NCBI GenBank assembly: GCA_900540785.1
Contig: UQHF01000001.1
Coordinates: 1-64,000, forward strand
DNA length: 64,000 nt
Direction: 5' to 3'
Origin: an uncultured Blautia sp.
Lineage (GTDB): Bacteria > Bacillota > Clostridia > Lachnospirales > Lachnospiraceae
The notes beneath the pieces were generated by a model. That model was not told where the DNA came from, searched no databases, and was given only the letters and a program-made list of their open reading frames with translations. Each line of letters starts with the position of its first letter. Position 1 is the first letter of the stretch. Shown here one piece after another: positions 50,730 through 60,386 of this stretch. A program made the translations under genes and the position numbers.

Positions 50730-51827
50730 TTATACATTGAAACGGAATAAAATCACATCTCCATCCTGTACTACGTATTCTTTCCCTTCCATGCGCACAA
50801 GACCTTTTTCTCTGGCACCTGCATAAGAACCGCAGTCCAGAAGGTCACGGTAATTTACAACTTCTGCCTTAATAAAGCCTCTCTCAAAATCTGTATGGAT
50901 TTTTCCTGCTGCCTGAGGCGCTTTTGTTCCGATTTTAATTGTCCAGGCTCTTGTCTCGTCCTCTCCTGCTGTCAAAAAGCTCATAAGTCCAAGAAGATGG
51001 TAGCTTGCCTTTACCAGTTTCTCCAGGCCGGATTCTGTAAGTCCCAGATCTTCCAGGAACATTTTTTTCTCGTCCTCGTCAAGCTCTGCAATTTCCTGCT
51101 CAATCTGCGCGCAGATGACAAAAATTTCGCTGTTCTGCTCTTTTGCATATTCGCGCACTGCCTGTACATAAGTATTATTCTCACCATCATCCGCCAGATC
51201 GTCCTCTGCCACGTTTGCAGCATAAATCACAGGCTTCCATGTAAGAAGGTTGTATGTTCCCATAAAGCCTTCTTCATCTTCGTTATCAAGCTCCATAGTG
51301 ATCGCCATTTTGCCGTCTTCGAGATGTTTCTTCACTTTCTGAAGGAAATCCAGCTCTTTTGCAGCTTCTTTATCCATGCGGGCTGTCTTTGTCACTTTTG
51401 CGATTCTTCTCTCCAGGATCTCCAGATCTGAGAAAATCAGTTCCAGATTAATGGTTTCAATATCACGAAGAGGATCAATGCTTCCGTCTACATGAACTAC
51501 ATTTCCGTCCTCAAAGCAACGCACAACGTGGACAATGGCGTCTACCTCACGGATATTGGCAAGGAACTGGTTTCCAAGGCCTTCTCCCTTTGACGCACCC
51601 TTTACAAGTCCTGCAATATCCACAAACTCGATCACTGCCGGCGTTACTTTCTTTGACTTGTAAAAATCTCCCAGAAGATTCAGCCTCTCGTCCGGAACTG
51701 TTACCACACCCACGTTCGGGTCAATAGTACAGAACGGATAGTTTGCTGATTCTGCTCCTGCCTTTGTCAGAGAATTAAACAGTGTGCTTTTTCCAACATT
51801 TGGTAAGCCTACGATACCTAATTTCAT
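50730..51827 (-). CDS. ychF: Redox-regulated ATPase/GTPase YchF (OLA1 family)
   Basis: 365 residues. N-terminal MKLGIVGLPNVGKSTLFNSLTKAGAESANYPFCTIDPNVGVV with the P loop at about 7-16, then VDIAGLVKGASKGEGLGNQFL (switch II) and NxxE in place of NKxD, as in ATP-preferring YchF; the TGS-like end FIKAEVVNYRDLLDCGSYAGARE, VQDGDVILFRFNV is intact. It associates with the ribosome. AGGAGG ribosome site and a good promoter. Confidence 0.97.
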   Translation of the reverse strand: MKLGIVGLPNVGKSTLFNSLTKAGAESANYPFCTIDPNVGVVTVPDERLNLLGDFYKSKKVTPAVIEFVDIAGLVKGASKGEGLGNQFLANIREVDAIVHVVRCFEDGNVVHVDGSIDPLRDIETINLELIFSDLEILERRIAKVTKTARMDKEAAKELDFLQKVKKHLEDGKMAITMELDNEDEEGFMGTYNLLTWKPVIYAANVAEDDLADDGENNTYVQAVREYAKEQNSEIFVICAQIEQEIAELDEDEKKMFLEDLGLTESGLEKLVKASYHLLGLMSFLTAGEDETRAWTIKIGTKAPQAAGKIHTDFERGFIKAEVVNYRDLLDCGSYAGAREKGLVRMEGKEYVVQDGDVILFRFNV

Positions 51828-51887
51828 TTTCTCTATTTCCTCCTAAAAATTTCTTACAGGGATTACTCACTTCAATAACAATTTTAA

Positions 51888-51916
51888 ATTTTACCACAAC
51901 AAAGCTTCAAGTTCAA
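51888..51916 (-). promoter_or_regulatory. Promoter of ychF-lgt
   Basis: On the minus strand TTGAAC (51911-51916), 17-bp spacer, TAAAAT (51888-51893), 61 bp before the ychF ATG, just behind the end of the RM module. Confidence 0.65.
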
Positions 51917-51956
51917 TGAAGAATCTTATCGAAATAAGCCAGCAGACTATATGTAA

Positions 51957-52820
51957 TTATTTATACTGATTTAAAAACTGTATTGCTTTTCGCTTATTAC
52001 TACATTTCATGGTGAATTCATCGCCATTAGAATATTTAATCGTTATTTCGTACCTGAGAATTGGTGCTTTTCCTTCCTCGTCATAGCTGCTGATATATTT
52101 TACTGCCTCCTCCACAGACAATAACTCTTGTTTCTTTCCATGAATTGGAATAACAATAATCTGAGTCACAATTTGATCAAGCGCCTCTTCAACTGCATCT
52201 GAAAGGCTCTTTAATTTTTCTTCATGCTCATGATAAAATGTATCCTTTAATTTATTTTTTTGCCCCTCATTCAATCCTTCTATATTCTCTGCAATTTTTT
52301 CAATCATATCATCAGGGGTATTTTCTTCCCATGAAATCTCTACTCCCACCGCATCTTTATATAGCCTGCACATATCATGATATGAAAAGTGCGTCACATG
52401 AAATCCCTGGGATTCTAACTGCTTTATTGAATTATCGGTAAATTCTCCAGAAAGGACGGCAGCATAAAAAGGACAGTTCTCTTTGTAAGTTTTTACCAGC
52501 GGAAGGATTGCACCGGATATTTCCTGGGCCTTTGCTTTTGAATGTTTCGTGTATCTTCTCCACGCCATTTCGATAAAAGCCTTTGGTTTACCTGTTTTTT
52601 CTTCTGTCCCTTCTTTTTCTATCACTATATCAAGTTTATGCTTATTTCCATTCTCATCTATCCCAATTACTTCCCGCCCATTATTTCTTGCAGGTCTGAT
52701 ATGTCTGTAATCCAGATAATATCCTTTTTCCTCCACCCTTGGTTTTAAATACTCTATTATTGATTCCTCAAAAAAATCTCCCAGTAATTCTCCCAGTCTG
52801 TGTGCCGGTGATTTTGCCAT
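51957..52820 (-). CDS. Putative type II restriction endonuclease
   Basis: 287 residues, soluble. A candidate PD-(D/E)XK core lies at D64 (HKLDIVIEKEG) and E84 (KAFIEMAWRRYTKHSKAKAQEI); the usual Lys two residues after the acid is Ala, with R88, R89, K92 and K95 nearby as possible substitutes. The C terminus is unrecognised. It follows the methyltransferase gene by 4 bp in the order methylase then nuclease, with AAGGGGTG ribosome site, so a restriction role is likely. Recognition sequence cannot be predicted. Confidence 0.7.
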   Translation of the reverse strand: MAKSPAHRLGELLGDFFEESIIEYLKPRVEEKGYYLDYRHIRPARNNGREVIGIDENGNKHKLDIVIEKEGTEEKTGKPKAFIEMAWRRYTKHSKAKAQEISGAILPLVKTYKENCPFYAAVLSGEFTDNSIKQLESQGFHVTHFSYHDMCRLYKDAVGVEISWEENTPDDMIEKIAENIEGLNEGQKNKLKDTFYHEHEEKLKSLSDAVEEALDQIVTQIIVIPIHGKKQELLSVEEAVKYISSYDEEGKAPILRYEITIKYSNGDEFTMKCSNKRKAIQFLNQYK

Positions 52821-52824
52821 TATT

Positions 52825-54081
52825 TCACCCCTTTACCCATAATCTTCCCTCTTTTAAAGGTACTGTATGTTTTCTGTTCTTCCACTTTACATTTCTGTCC
52901 CGTGTTTTTTCAAAATTATATTCTTTAAATCCCGCACTAATTGCCAGCTTGCCCAGCCATTCATCAACGGGAACATACACACCGTACGGAGCTGAATCGC
53001 CAATTACAAAACAAACCTCGGCACCCTCCTTACATACACGTTTTAATTCTCTCCACACATGTGCCATATCAAGAAAATATAAGGCAATCATAGTATAATA
53101 ATTTTTCTTGCCACCGTGATTTTCTTTTTCCGCTTCCATTTGCTTACAGACTTCCACAATTTCATCGTGAATCGGAGCAAGTATCGGATCTTCTAAAAAT
53201 TCATATGTTTTGCTCCTCTCGCGTGATACCATCTGCGAACAGGAACGAACAAGACCCGGACGAATCACCGTCTGTAAATCTCTCCAACTGTCAATCCTTC
53301 CCAGGACAGATAACTCTAATCTTGTCGCATCTGCATAATCGTAATTATTTGCATACGGAGGTGATGTAATAATTAAATCAACACTGTCATCGACAACCTC
53401 TGATTTTTTTCTCGCATCTTGACTGAATAAATGTGATTTTTTCTGAGCTCCTTTTTTTTGAAATTCACAAATATCTTCACAAATCATCTCCATCTGCCGC
53501 TCAAATGCCTCATATGCAGATAATACTTTCGCTTTTTTCTTATTTGGCAACACATACTGCCATGTTGCTGTCCCTGCATGTGACGCTGCTCTCAGCATGG
53601 AAACAAAACCTGCCCAGACCAGACGTGTCTCTTTACTGTTATCATACAATTCGTCAATTACGTTTTTCAGAGAATTAATTTCTTCAAGATTCTTCTCATC
53701 ATAACATTTTGTAACAATCAAGGGAAAATCTGCCATAGGATATTTATTTTCTTTCGCTTTTTTCAGTACCTGCTCTGTATATTCTTTTACTTTTCTAACA
53801 TCAGCGTCCCAGGAAAGTTTTGCATCGGCAATTTCGTATACCAATGGCTGTGCCTCGTATCCTATAGAGCTGACTCCTATTTCATCGCACGCTAGTAATG
53901 TAGTACCGGAACCGGAAAACGGATCAAGAACAAGAATTTTTTCTTTCTTCGTTTTTTGTAAATATTCTTTTACAGTCTGTTTTACCCACTCTGCCGAAAA
54001 TCCGGCTGAATATCTGTACCATCTGTGTACTGGCAATGACATATTATCCGCGAACGTGGAACTGCTATCAACTTTTGCCAC
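52825..54081 (-). CDS. DNA modification methyltransferase (amino-group type)
   Basis: 418 residues. The SAM motif LVLDPFSGSGTTLL is at about 51-64 and the catalytic TSPPYANNYDYADATR motif at 239; HRWYRYSAGFSAEW near the start looks like motif X. TSPPY suggests N4-cytosine or N6-adenine methylation. A target-recognition part lies between motifs I and IV, so the order is alpha-like though the SAM motif wording is of beta type. I start at GTG 54081 because AAAGGTGG precedes it; the ATG seven codons upstream has no ribosome site. Partner of the nuclease gene downstream. Confidence 0.85.
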   Translation of the reverse strand: MAKVDSSSTFADNMSLPVHRWYRYSAGFSAEWVKQTVKEYLQKTKKEKILVLDPFSGSGTTLLACDEIGVSSIGYEAQPLVYEIADAKLSWDADVRKVKEYTEQVLKKAKENKYPMADFPLIVTKCYDEKNLEEINSLKNVIDELYDNSKETRLVWAGFVSMLRAASHAGTATWQYVLPNKKKAKVLSAYEAFERQMEMICEDICEFQKKGAQKKSHLFSQDARKKSEVVDDSVDLIITSPPYANNYDYADATRLELSVLGRIDSWRDLQTVIRPGLVRSCSQMVSRERSKTYEFLEDPILAPIHDEIVEVCKQMEAEKENHGGKKNYYTMIALYFLDMAHVWRELKRVCKEGAEVCFVIGDSAPYGVYVPVDEWLGKLAISAGFKEYNFEKTRDRNVKWKNRKHTVPLKEGRLWVKG

Positions 54082-54122
54082 TCTTATTTTCCACCTTTCC
54101 ATTTATTATTTTATCATTTATT

Positions 54123-54791
54123 TCAATCCCTCGACATGATCATCACAAGATTTCCACTGTCAAACGTCACTTCTGCCTCTTCCTCCACAATCTCATTGCT
54201 CACAGTAAGCCCGCAGTCAGAAACTGTAAGATAATGACAATTCAGAGGATATTTAAATCCCTTAAGGGTAAGCCCCGGAACATCTCCTCCCAGTGAAAAA
54301 AAGGATACATATTTTCCAAACTGCTCTGCCTTTTTCAGAACCGTGCCGCTTTCTATCAGCGTGATATAATTGTATCTGTCATAAATGGAAATACGAATCC
54401 CCTTCTTCTTTCCCCACACCAGAAGTCCCAGATTTGCAAAGGTATGGTCAAGACGCCTTCCAAGACAGCCGAAAAGAACCATGTCTTTTCCGCCTTTCTC
54501 TGCTGCGCGGCATACTGCGGACTGGGTATCCGAGTCGTCTTTTTCCGGTCTCAGGCGGCAAATTTCTATATTGTTCAGACTCTTTAAAAACCCTTCTCCC
54601 TCATCTGAAAGACTGTCAAAATCTCCTACTGCCATATCCGGGTGCAGCCCCGTATGAAGGAAAAATTCAAGCCCCCTGTCCGCTGCTATAAGATATGGCA
54701 TTTTCCCCTGTTTTTCCTCTGTTTTTTTTAAAAAATCGAGGGCAAAATCTTCCTGGATATTGCCCCCGCTTACGACGATTGTATCAATCAT
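54123..54791 (-). CDS. thiN: Thiamine pyrophosphokinase
   Basis: 222 residues. IVVSGGNIQEDFALDFL and the key LIAADRGLEFFLHTGLHPDMAVGDFDSLSD loop with acidic metal ligands, then EICRLRPEKDDSDTQSAVCRA and GCLGRRLDHTFANLGLL, define the family. It converts thiamine and ATP to thiamine diphosphate. ATG 54791 has AGGA five bases upstream; an ATG overlapping the rpe stop (54803) is the alternative. Last gene of the long operon; the RM module lies downstream. Confidence 0.93.
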   Translation of the reverse strand: MIDTIVVSGGNIQEDFALDFLKKTEEKQGKMPYLIAADRGLEFFLHTGLHPDMAVGDFDSLSDEGEGFLKSLNNIEICRLRPEKDDSDTQSAVCRAAEKGGKDMVLFGCLGRRLDHTFANLGLLVWGKKKGIRISIYDRYNYITLIESGTVLKKAEQFGKYVSFFSLGGDVPGLTLKGFKYPLNCHYLTVSDCGLTVSNEIVEEEAEVTFDSGNLVMIMSRD

Positions 54792-54799
54792 AATATTCC

Positions 54800-55471
54800 T
54801 CATGAAATTGTTCTGCTGATTTCTTCTATTTTTTTCTGAATATCCTGAACACTTTCTGCCAGATTCTCCCGGAAAGCGTAAGAACCCGCTACAATCAGAT
54901 TTGCACCTGCTTCCATAACTGTGGAAAGTGTCTCCTCATTAATTCCTCCGTCTACCTGGATCTGCGTATCAAGATCTTCCGCATCGATCAGCTCCCGAAG
55001 CTCCTTAATTTTCTCTGTACATTCTTCCAGATATTTCTGACCGCCAAACCCCGGCTGCACTGTCATCACAAGAACCATATCCACTTCATCAAGAAGATGG
55101 CTTATATCATTGACAGGAGTAGCCGGCTTAATGGACACTCCGACTTTTACGCCTGCTGCCCGTATCAGTTCTATGGTACGGTCCAGATCCTCACACGCCT
55201 CTGCATGAACAGTAATAGAATCTGCTCCGCACTCTACAAAGTCACGGATATACCGTTCCGGCTCTGTTACCATAAGGTGCACATCAAAAAACATTTTTGA
55301 TTCTTTACGGATTGATTTGATCACCGGCATTCCAAAAGAAATGCTTGGCACAAAATCTCCGTCCATTACGTCTATATGAAGGATCTTCACTCCCTCATTT
55401 TCCAAAATTTTTATCTGCTCTCCCAGGCGGTTAAAATCCGCTGATAAAATTGAAGGGCATAGCTGATACAT
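54800..55471 (-). CDS. rpe: Ribulose-phosphate 3-epimerase
   Basis: 223 residues, normal TIM barrel: LCPSILSADFNRLGEQI, LHIDVMDGDFVPSISFGMPVI (metal His and Asp), VHLMVTEPERYI, MTVQPGFGGQKYLE and QVDGGINEETL. It interconverts ribulose-5-phosphate and xylulose-5-phosphate, and would serve the product of the xylulokinase-family enzyme. In the clostridial order rsgA-rpe-thiN. Confidence 0.97.
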   Translation of the reverse strand: MYQLCPSILSADFNRLGEQIKILENEGVKILHIDVMDGDFVPSISFGMPVIKSIRKESKMFFDVHLMVTEPERYIRDFVECGADSITVHAEACEDLDRTIELIRAAGVKVGVSIKPATPVNDISHLLDEVDMVLVMTVQPGFGGQKYLEECTEKIKELRELIDAEDLDTQIQVDGGINEETLSTVMEAGANLIVAGSYAFRENLAESVQDIQKKIEEISRTIS

Positions 55472-55474
55472 AAG

Positions 55475-56353
55475 TCAGTATCTCCTTTTCTCTTTTAATT
55501 CCTGATGCAGAGCCAGGTAATCTTCATACCGAAGCCTGCTGATCTTGTCTTCCTCCAGAGCTTCCTTGACTGCACAGCCAGGCTCATGAATATGGCGGCA
55601 CCCCTGAAAACGGCACTCTTCTTCATATTCCCGAAACTCCGGAAAGTAATTTTTCAGTTCCTGTTCTTCCATATCTGTAAGATATAAAGATGAAAAACCG
55701 GGCGTATCTACAAGGAAGGTATCTTCTCCTACCGGGATCACCTGAGAATGCCGCGTCGTATGTTTGCCGCGTTTCAGCTTTTTGCTGATTTCTCCCGTTT
55801 CCATCTGTATCTCTCCCTGAAGAGAATTGGTAAGAGAAGATTTTCCAACCCCCGAAGGGCCTGCAACTACAGTTGTCTTTCCCCGCAGGATTTCATGAAT
55901 TTCTGAAATCCCCTCCCCGTTAAGGGCACTGGAAAGGATTACCCTGTAGCCGCACTGTGTATACGTTCTGTAAAGAAAATCAAGTTCTTCCTCTGTTCCC
56001 AGATCTTTTTTATTAAAGCACACAACTGCCGGAATCCCCTGCTGCTCCATCATAATGAGAAAGCGGTCGAGAAGCATATAATTTGGTTTTGGATTTTCCA
56101 TAGCAAATATAACAAACGCCTGATCCACATTTGCAACTGCAGGACGTATCAGAGAATTTCTTCTTGGAAGAATGGCTGTTACACTTCCCTCTTTCTCATT
56201 TTCATCCAGAATGGAAATCTCCACGTTGTCTCCTACAAGAGGTTTTTGATTATCCTTTCGGAAAATCCCCTTCGCCTTGCACTCGTAAACCTGCCCGTCT
56301 TCTGCATAAATGTAGTAAAATCCGGCAATTCCCTTGATGATTTTTCCTCTCAT
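55475..56353 (-). CDS. rsgA: Ribosome small subunit GTPase RsgA
   Basis: 292 residues. N-terminal OB fold (IIKGIAGFYYIYAEDGQVYECKAKG), a circularly permuted GTPase with NKKD before GPSGVGKSSL and DTPGFSSL, and the C-terminal zinc-binding CRFQGCRHIHEPGC. It checks late 30S maturation. Tight spacing to rpe (3 bp) and prkC (3 bp). Confidence 0.97.
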   Translation of the reverse strand: MRGKIIKGIAGFYYIYAEDGQVYECKAKGIFRKDNQKPLVGDNVEISILDENEKEGSVTAILPRRNSLIRPAVANVDQAFVIFAMENPKPNYMLLDRFLIMMEQQGIPAVVCFNKKDLGTEEELDFLYRTYTQCGYRVILSSALNGEGISEIHEILRGKTTVVAGPSGVGKSSLTNSLQGEIQMETGEISKKLKRGKHTTRHSQVIPVGEDTFLVDTPGFSSLYLTDMEEQELKNYFPEFREYEEECRFQGCRHIHEPGCAVKEALEEDKISRLRYEDYLALHQELKEKRRY

Positions 56354-56356
56354 GAA

Positions 56357-58600
56357 TTACTCTGCTTTCTCAAAAGTAATGGAATATTCTCCGATATTCT
56401 GGTAGCTTCCCTGCACTTCTTCAGAAAGATATAAGGTTCCTTCTGCCACTCCGGGCACACCTGTAATATCAAGCTGATACGGGAACTGAAGCGGTGTTCC
56501 CTCTGAAATAACAGATGCTTTCGGCACTCCGTCCACATACTGGATCAGCTCCAGACGTGCCGGTCCACCGCTGTATCCATCCGGCGTATTTAAGCCCTGT
56601 GTACACTTCCATACTTCTCCTGCTGCAGTTGCCTGCTGCACTGCTTCGTCTGTCACCTGAGAAGTCTGAGCAGGATCTGCTGTTGTCTGTGTACCGTCAG
56701 AAGCCCCTGTTGCGCCCTGATCTCCTGTGCTGGTTCCTGTGTCAGAAGGGGGCTGGTTTCCGCTGCTTACAACAAGTGTAATGCTTGTCGTATCCGGATC
56801 GCCGTAAGAACCGGGTTCCGGTGTCTGGGAGATCACTCCGCCAGCTGCCACATCTGCGCTTTGCTGCTGCTGTATATCAATTAAAAGGAATTTTCCAAGT
56901 GTGGTAACCGCATCATCTTCTGTCATTCCCACTACACCCGGAATTTCCACTTCCACGCCCTCACCGTAATCAAGACCACGGCTGATCACAAGCGTTACTT
57001 TATCTCCTGATTTTGCTGTTGCGCCCGGCTCCGGTGAAACAGAATATGCATATCCCGGATCTACAAGAATGTATTCCTCTTCATCTAAATCGCTGTACTC
57101 TTTCTGGATTTCCACCTGCAGCCCAAGATCCTCCAGAAGCTTCTGCGCTTCGATTCCCGTTTTTCCGTCAATATCCGGAATGGTAACTTCCTGCGCGCCC
57201 TTACTAATATAATATTTCAGAGTGGAATATTCCTGCACCTCTGTTCCTGCCGGAATATCCTGGGAAGAAATTCTTCCTTTTTCCTGATTGGACGCCTCCT
57301 CGCCAATCATCTGCACCCCGATATGAAGGCTATTTGCAAGCTCTTTTGCCTCTGCCTCTGTTTTTCCTGTAAGGTCCGGCACCTCCACCATCTTATCGCT
57401 CTTTTCTTCCTGTATCTGCTGTTTTCCATCTGCTGCCGGCTCTTTTGTCTCCAGAAGACCGGTTGATTTTATGATGATAACAACAACGGCAATAAGAAGA
57501 ACGGCTCCCAGGATCAGAGCTGCGATTGTAACACCTCTGCCCGGTCCTCTTTTCGGTCTGCGCTTCTGTCTTTCCCGTCTTTCTTTTCTGCGGCGGTACT
57601 CTTCTTCCTCTTCCTCGTCACCGTCTTCAAAATCATCTGTATAAACTTCTTTTTCCAGTTCTTCCACCTCTGCCCGTAATTTCTGCTTTGGTGTATGCTT
57701 GATGGTGCCAAGCTCCTCGTCTGAAATGATGACTGTTTTTGCATCATTGTCCACAGAAGTCAGCTTTACAAAATCTCCCTGCGGGTCAATGAGTGAATGT
57801 TTCAGATCTGCGATCACGTCTTCCATTTTGTTGTATCTGCGATCCACACTTTTCTGTGTACATTTGTAAATAATCTGTTCCAGACTGTACGGCAGCTCCG
57901 GTGTGTATACGCTTGGAGCAACCATCTCCTCCTGAAGATGTTTGATCGCAATGGCAACCGTAGTATCTCCGTCAAACGGAACCTTTCCTGTTACCATCTC
58001 ATACAGTGTGATTCCAAGAGAATAAATATCACTCTTTTCATCGCTGTATCCGCCGCGCACCTGCTCCGGTGAGCTGTAGTGTACAGAGCCCATCACATTG
58101 GAGCTTATGGTGTTTGAGGACGCAGCTCTTGCAATTCCAAAATCTGTTACCTTAACTTTTCCATCTGTTGAAATAATAATATTCTGAGGCTTTACATCAC
58201 GGTGTACAATTCCGTGGCTGTGGGCTGTTTCCAGTCCCATAGATACCTGAATGGCAATACTGGTCGCTTCTTTTACGGAAAGCTTTCCTTTTTTGGAAAT
58301 ATAGTCCTTCAGAGTAATGCCTTCTATAAGCTCCATTACAATATAATAAAGCCCTTCATCATCGCCTACATCAAATACATTTACAATATTGGGGTGTGTA
58401 AGACCGGCAGCTGCCTGCGCCTCACTCCTGAATTTGCGGATAAAGGTTGTATCCTCCCGAAACTCCGCTTTCAAAACTTTAACTGCAACAAAACGGTTCA
58501 GCTTATGGTCTTTCGCCTTATAGACGTCCGCCATGCCTCCCGTCCCGATTTTTCCTAATATTTCATAGCGTTCTGCTATAATCATACCCGACTTTAACAT
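56357..58600 (-). CDS. prkC: Ser/Thr protein kinase PrkC/Stk1 with three PASTA domains
   Basis: 747 residues. Kinase domain: GKIGTGGMADVYKA (ATP loop), VAVKVL (Lys), HRDVKPQN and VTDFGIARA, then the SSPEQVRGG activation end. A charged juxtamembrane part and one membrane segment (GVTIAALILGAVLLIAVVVIII) lead to three extracellular PASTA domains that start VEVPDLTGKT, VTIPDIDGKT and VEIPGVVGMT. A Thr/Gly/Ser-rich linker and a last 90-residue beta domain of unknown type follow. Such kinases sense wall fragments. The gene overlaps the phosphatase by 7 bp. Confidence 0.97.
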   Translation of the reverse strand: MLKSGMIIAERYEILGKIGTGGMADVYKAKDHKLNRFVAVKVLKAEFREDTTFIRKFRSEAQAAAGLTHPNIVNVFDVGDDEGLYYIVMELIEGITLKDYISKKGKLSVKEATSIAIQVSMGLETAHSHGIVHRDVKPQNIIISTDGKVKVTDFGIARAASSNTISSNVMGSVHYSSPEQVRGGYSDEKSDIYSLGITLYEMVTGKVPFDGDTTVAIAIKHLQEEMVAPSVYTPELPYSLEQIIYKCTQKSVDRRYNKMEDVIADLKHSLIDPQGDFVKLTSVDNDAKTVIISDEELGTIKHTPKQKLRAEVEELEKEVYTDDFEDGDEEEEEEYRRRKERRERQKRRPKRGPGRGVTIAALILGAVLLIAVVVIIIKSTGLLETKEPAADGKQQIQEEKSDKMVEVPDLTGKTEAEAKELANSLHIGVQMIGEEASNQEKGRISSQDIPAGTEVQEYSTLKYYISKGAQEVTIPDIDGKTGIEAQKLLEDLGLQVEIQKEYSDLDEEEYILVDPGYAYSVSPEPGATAKSGDKVTLVISRGLDYGEGVEVEIPGVVGMTEDDAVTTLGKFLLIDIQQQQSADVAAGGVISQTPEPGSYGDPDTTSITLVVSSGNQPPSDTGTSTGDQGATGASDGTQTTADPAQTSQVTDEAVQQATAAGEVWKCTQGLNTPDGYSGGPARLELIQYVDGVPKASVISEGTPLQFPYQLDITGVPGVAEGTLYLSEEVQGSYQNIGEYSITFEKAE

Positions 58601-59340
58601 TTCTCCACCTCGTTCGTGAATGGTTCTATCAATATAATTGCAATATTGTCTTTTCCGCCATTAAGGTTTGCCTCTCTTATGAGAGTTCTTCCCTTCTCTG
58701 TCAGTTCCATCTCTGAATCCAATATAATTTCTTCCAGCTTTCTGTCGTCCACCATATTGCTCAGACCGTCGGAACACATTAAAATAGTATCTCCGGCTTC
58801 CAGTTTCAAATCAAAAAAGTCAATATCTACTGTCTTTTCCGCACCCAGTGCTCTTGTAATGATATTTTTATCCCTGTGATTTCTTGCCTCCTCCGGGCTG
58901 ATCTCACCAAGCCTTACCATTTCCTGAACAAGTGAGTGGTCTTTTGTAATCTGCTGGATCTGTCCCTGCACAACATAGAGACGGCTGTCTCCTACGTTTG
59001 CCACATAGGCGTACTGTCCCACTATTGTAGACACTACCATAGTAGTTCCCATTCCTCTGAGGCCTTCATCTTTCTGTGCCTGTTCTATAATTTCCGTATT
59101 TGCAGTTTCAATGGCATGCCGTATGACTTTTACAGGATTATAATCTGCGTCCTTACGAATCTCGTCCACCAGTATCTCCACAGCATGGGAAGATGCAAAA
59201 TCACCTGCATTGTGACCGCCCATGCCATCTGCGACAACGAACAGATTCGGAAGATTTCCAACTGCATCTTCTGATGCGAACACATAGTCCTGATTCATCT
59301 TCCGCTTCTGTCCCACATCGGTAGCTGAATATACCTTCAT
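58594..59340 (-). CDS. PP2C-family Ser/Thr phosphatase (Stp1/PrpC)
   Basis: 248 residues. Metal ligands are visible in VFVVADGMGGHNAGDFAS, ANVGDSRLYVV, MCSDGLSNMVDD and NGGKDNIAIILIEP. It dephosphorylates targets of the PASTA kinase encoded next, whose start it overlaps. It follows rlmN directly, the standard clostridial order. Confidence 0.96.
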   Translation of the reverse strand: MKVYSATDVGQKRKMNQDYVFASEDAVGNLPNLFVVADGMGGHNAGDFASSHAVEILVDEIRKDADYNPVKVIRHAIETANTEIIEQAQKDEGLRGMGTTMVVSTIVGQYAYVANVGDSRLYVVQGQIQQITKDHSLVQEMVRLGEISPEEARNHRDKNIITRALGAEKTVDIDFFDLKLEAGDTILMCSDGLSNMVDDRKLEEIILDSEMELTEKGRTLIREANLNGGKDNIAIILIEPFTNEVEKC

Positions 59341-59341
59341 G

Positions 59342-60382
59342 TCACTTCTCGCTTTCTGTTTTTTCCATATAGCTTTTTCTCAGTTGCCCACAGGCACCGT
59401 CAATATCGCTGCCCATTTCCCTTCTAATAGTAACATTTATTCCGCATTTTTCAAGTTTTATTTTGAAATTCTCCGCTGCCTCCCTTGTAGGGCGCTGAAA
59501 AGAGCGCTCTTGTACAGGGTTTACAGGAATCAGATTTACGTGGCAGTTTATGTCCTTAATCCTTCCCGAAAGCTCTCTTGCATTTTCTTCGCTGTCGTTT
59601 ACCCCTGCCACAAGACTGTATTCAAACGTGATTCTTCTGCCTGTTTTTTCAAAATATACCCTGCAGGCATTTAACACTTCTTCCATTGTGTACTTTCTTG
59701 CAATGGGCATCAGTTCCTGCCTCTTCTCATCGTTTGGCGCGTGAAGGGAAAGAGCCAGCGTGATCTGAAGCTTTTCTTCTGCCAGCCGAAGCATTTCCGG
59801 AACAAGTCCGCAGGTAGAAACCGTAAGGTTTCTCTGGCTGATATGAAGCCCGCCCTCCTCTGTCAGAATGTGAATAAACCGAAGAAGATTCTCATAATTA
59901 TCAAGGGGTTCTCCAGTTCCCATCACTACCACATTGGAAACTCGCTCCCCTGTATCCTTCTGTATGCTGTAAATCTGATCCAGCATCTCTGACGGTGTGA
60001 GGCATCTTGTAAGACCTCCGATCGTAGATGCACAGAACCGGCAGCCCATACGGCAGCCTACCTGCGAAGAAATACATACGGAATTTCCATGCTTATAACG
60101 CATCAGCACACTTTCTATTACATTTCCGTCTGCAAGCTGAAACAGATACTTTCTTGTTCCGTCCAGCCTGGAAATCTGCACGTCTACAATACGAAGTGCT
60201 GTGATCGGATACGCCGACAGCTTCTTTCTAAGACCCGCAGAAAGATTTGTCATCTCTTCATAAGATACGGCAAGATGCTCATGAAGCCAGCTGTAAATCT
60301 GCTTTGCCCGAAACGGCTTTTCTCCCAGGCTTTCCATAAGCTCTGCCAGTTCCTTTTTGTTCATGGACTTTATGTCTGTCAT
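59342..60382 (-). CDS. rlmN: 23S rRNA (adenine2503-C2)-methyltransferase, dual tRNA activity
   Basis: 346 residues. Radical SAM cluster CRMGCRFCAS (CX3CX2C), the methyl-carrier Cys region at VSTCGLVPEM and the second active Cys near DIDGACGQL, plus VVMGTGEPLDNYENL. It methylates A2503 of 23S rRNA and A37 of some tRNAs. ATG 60382 has AGAAGGAAA seven bases upstream; the open frame reaches further up into rsmB. Confidence 0.97.
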   Translation of the reverse strand: MTDIKSMNKKELAELMESLGEKPFRAKQIYSWLHEHLAVSYEEMTNLSAGLRKKLSAYPITALRIVDVQISRLDGTRKYLFQLADGNVIESVLMRYKHGNSVCISSQVGCRMGCRFCASTIGGLTRCLTPSEMLDQIYSIQKDTGERVSNVVVMGTGEPLDNYENLLRFIHILTEEGGLHISQRNLTVSTCGLVPEMLRLAEEKLQITLALSLHAPNDEKRQELMPIARKYTMEEVLNACRVYFEKTGRRITFEYSLVAGVNDSEENARELSGRIKDINCHVNLIPVNPVQERSFQRPTREAAENFKIKLEKCGINVTIRREMGSDIDGACGQLRKSYMEKTESEK

Positions 60383-60386
60383 ATAT

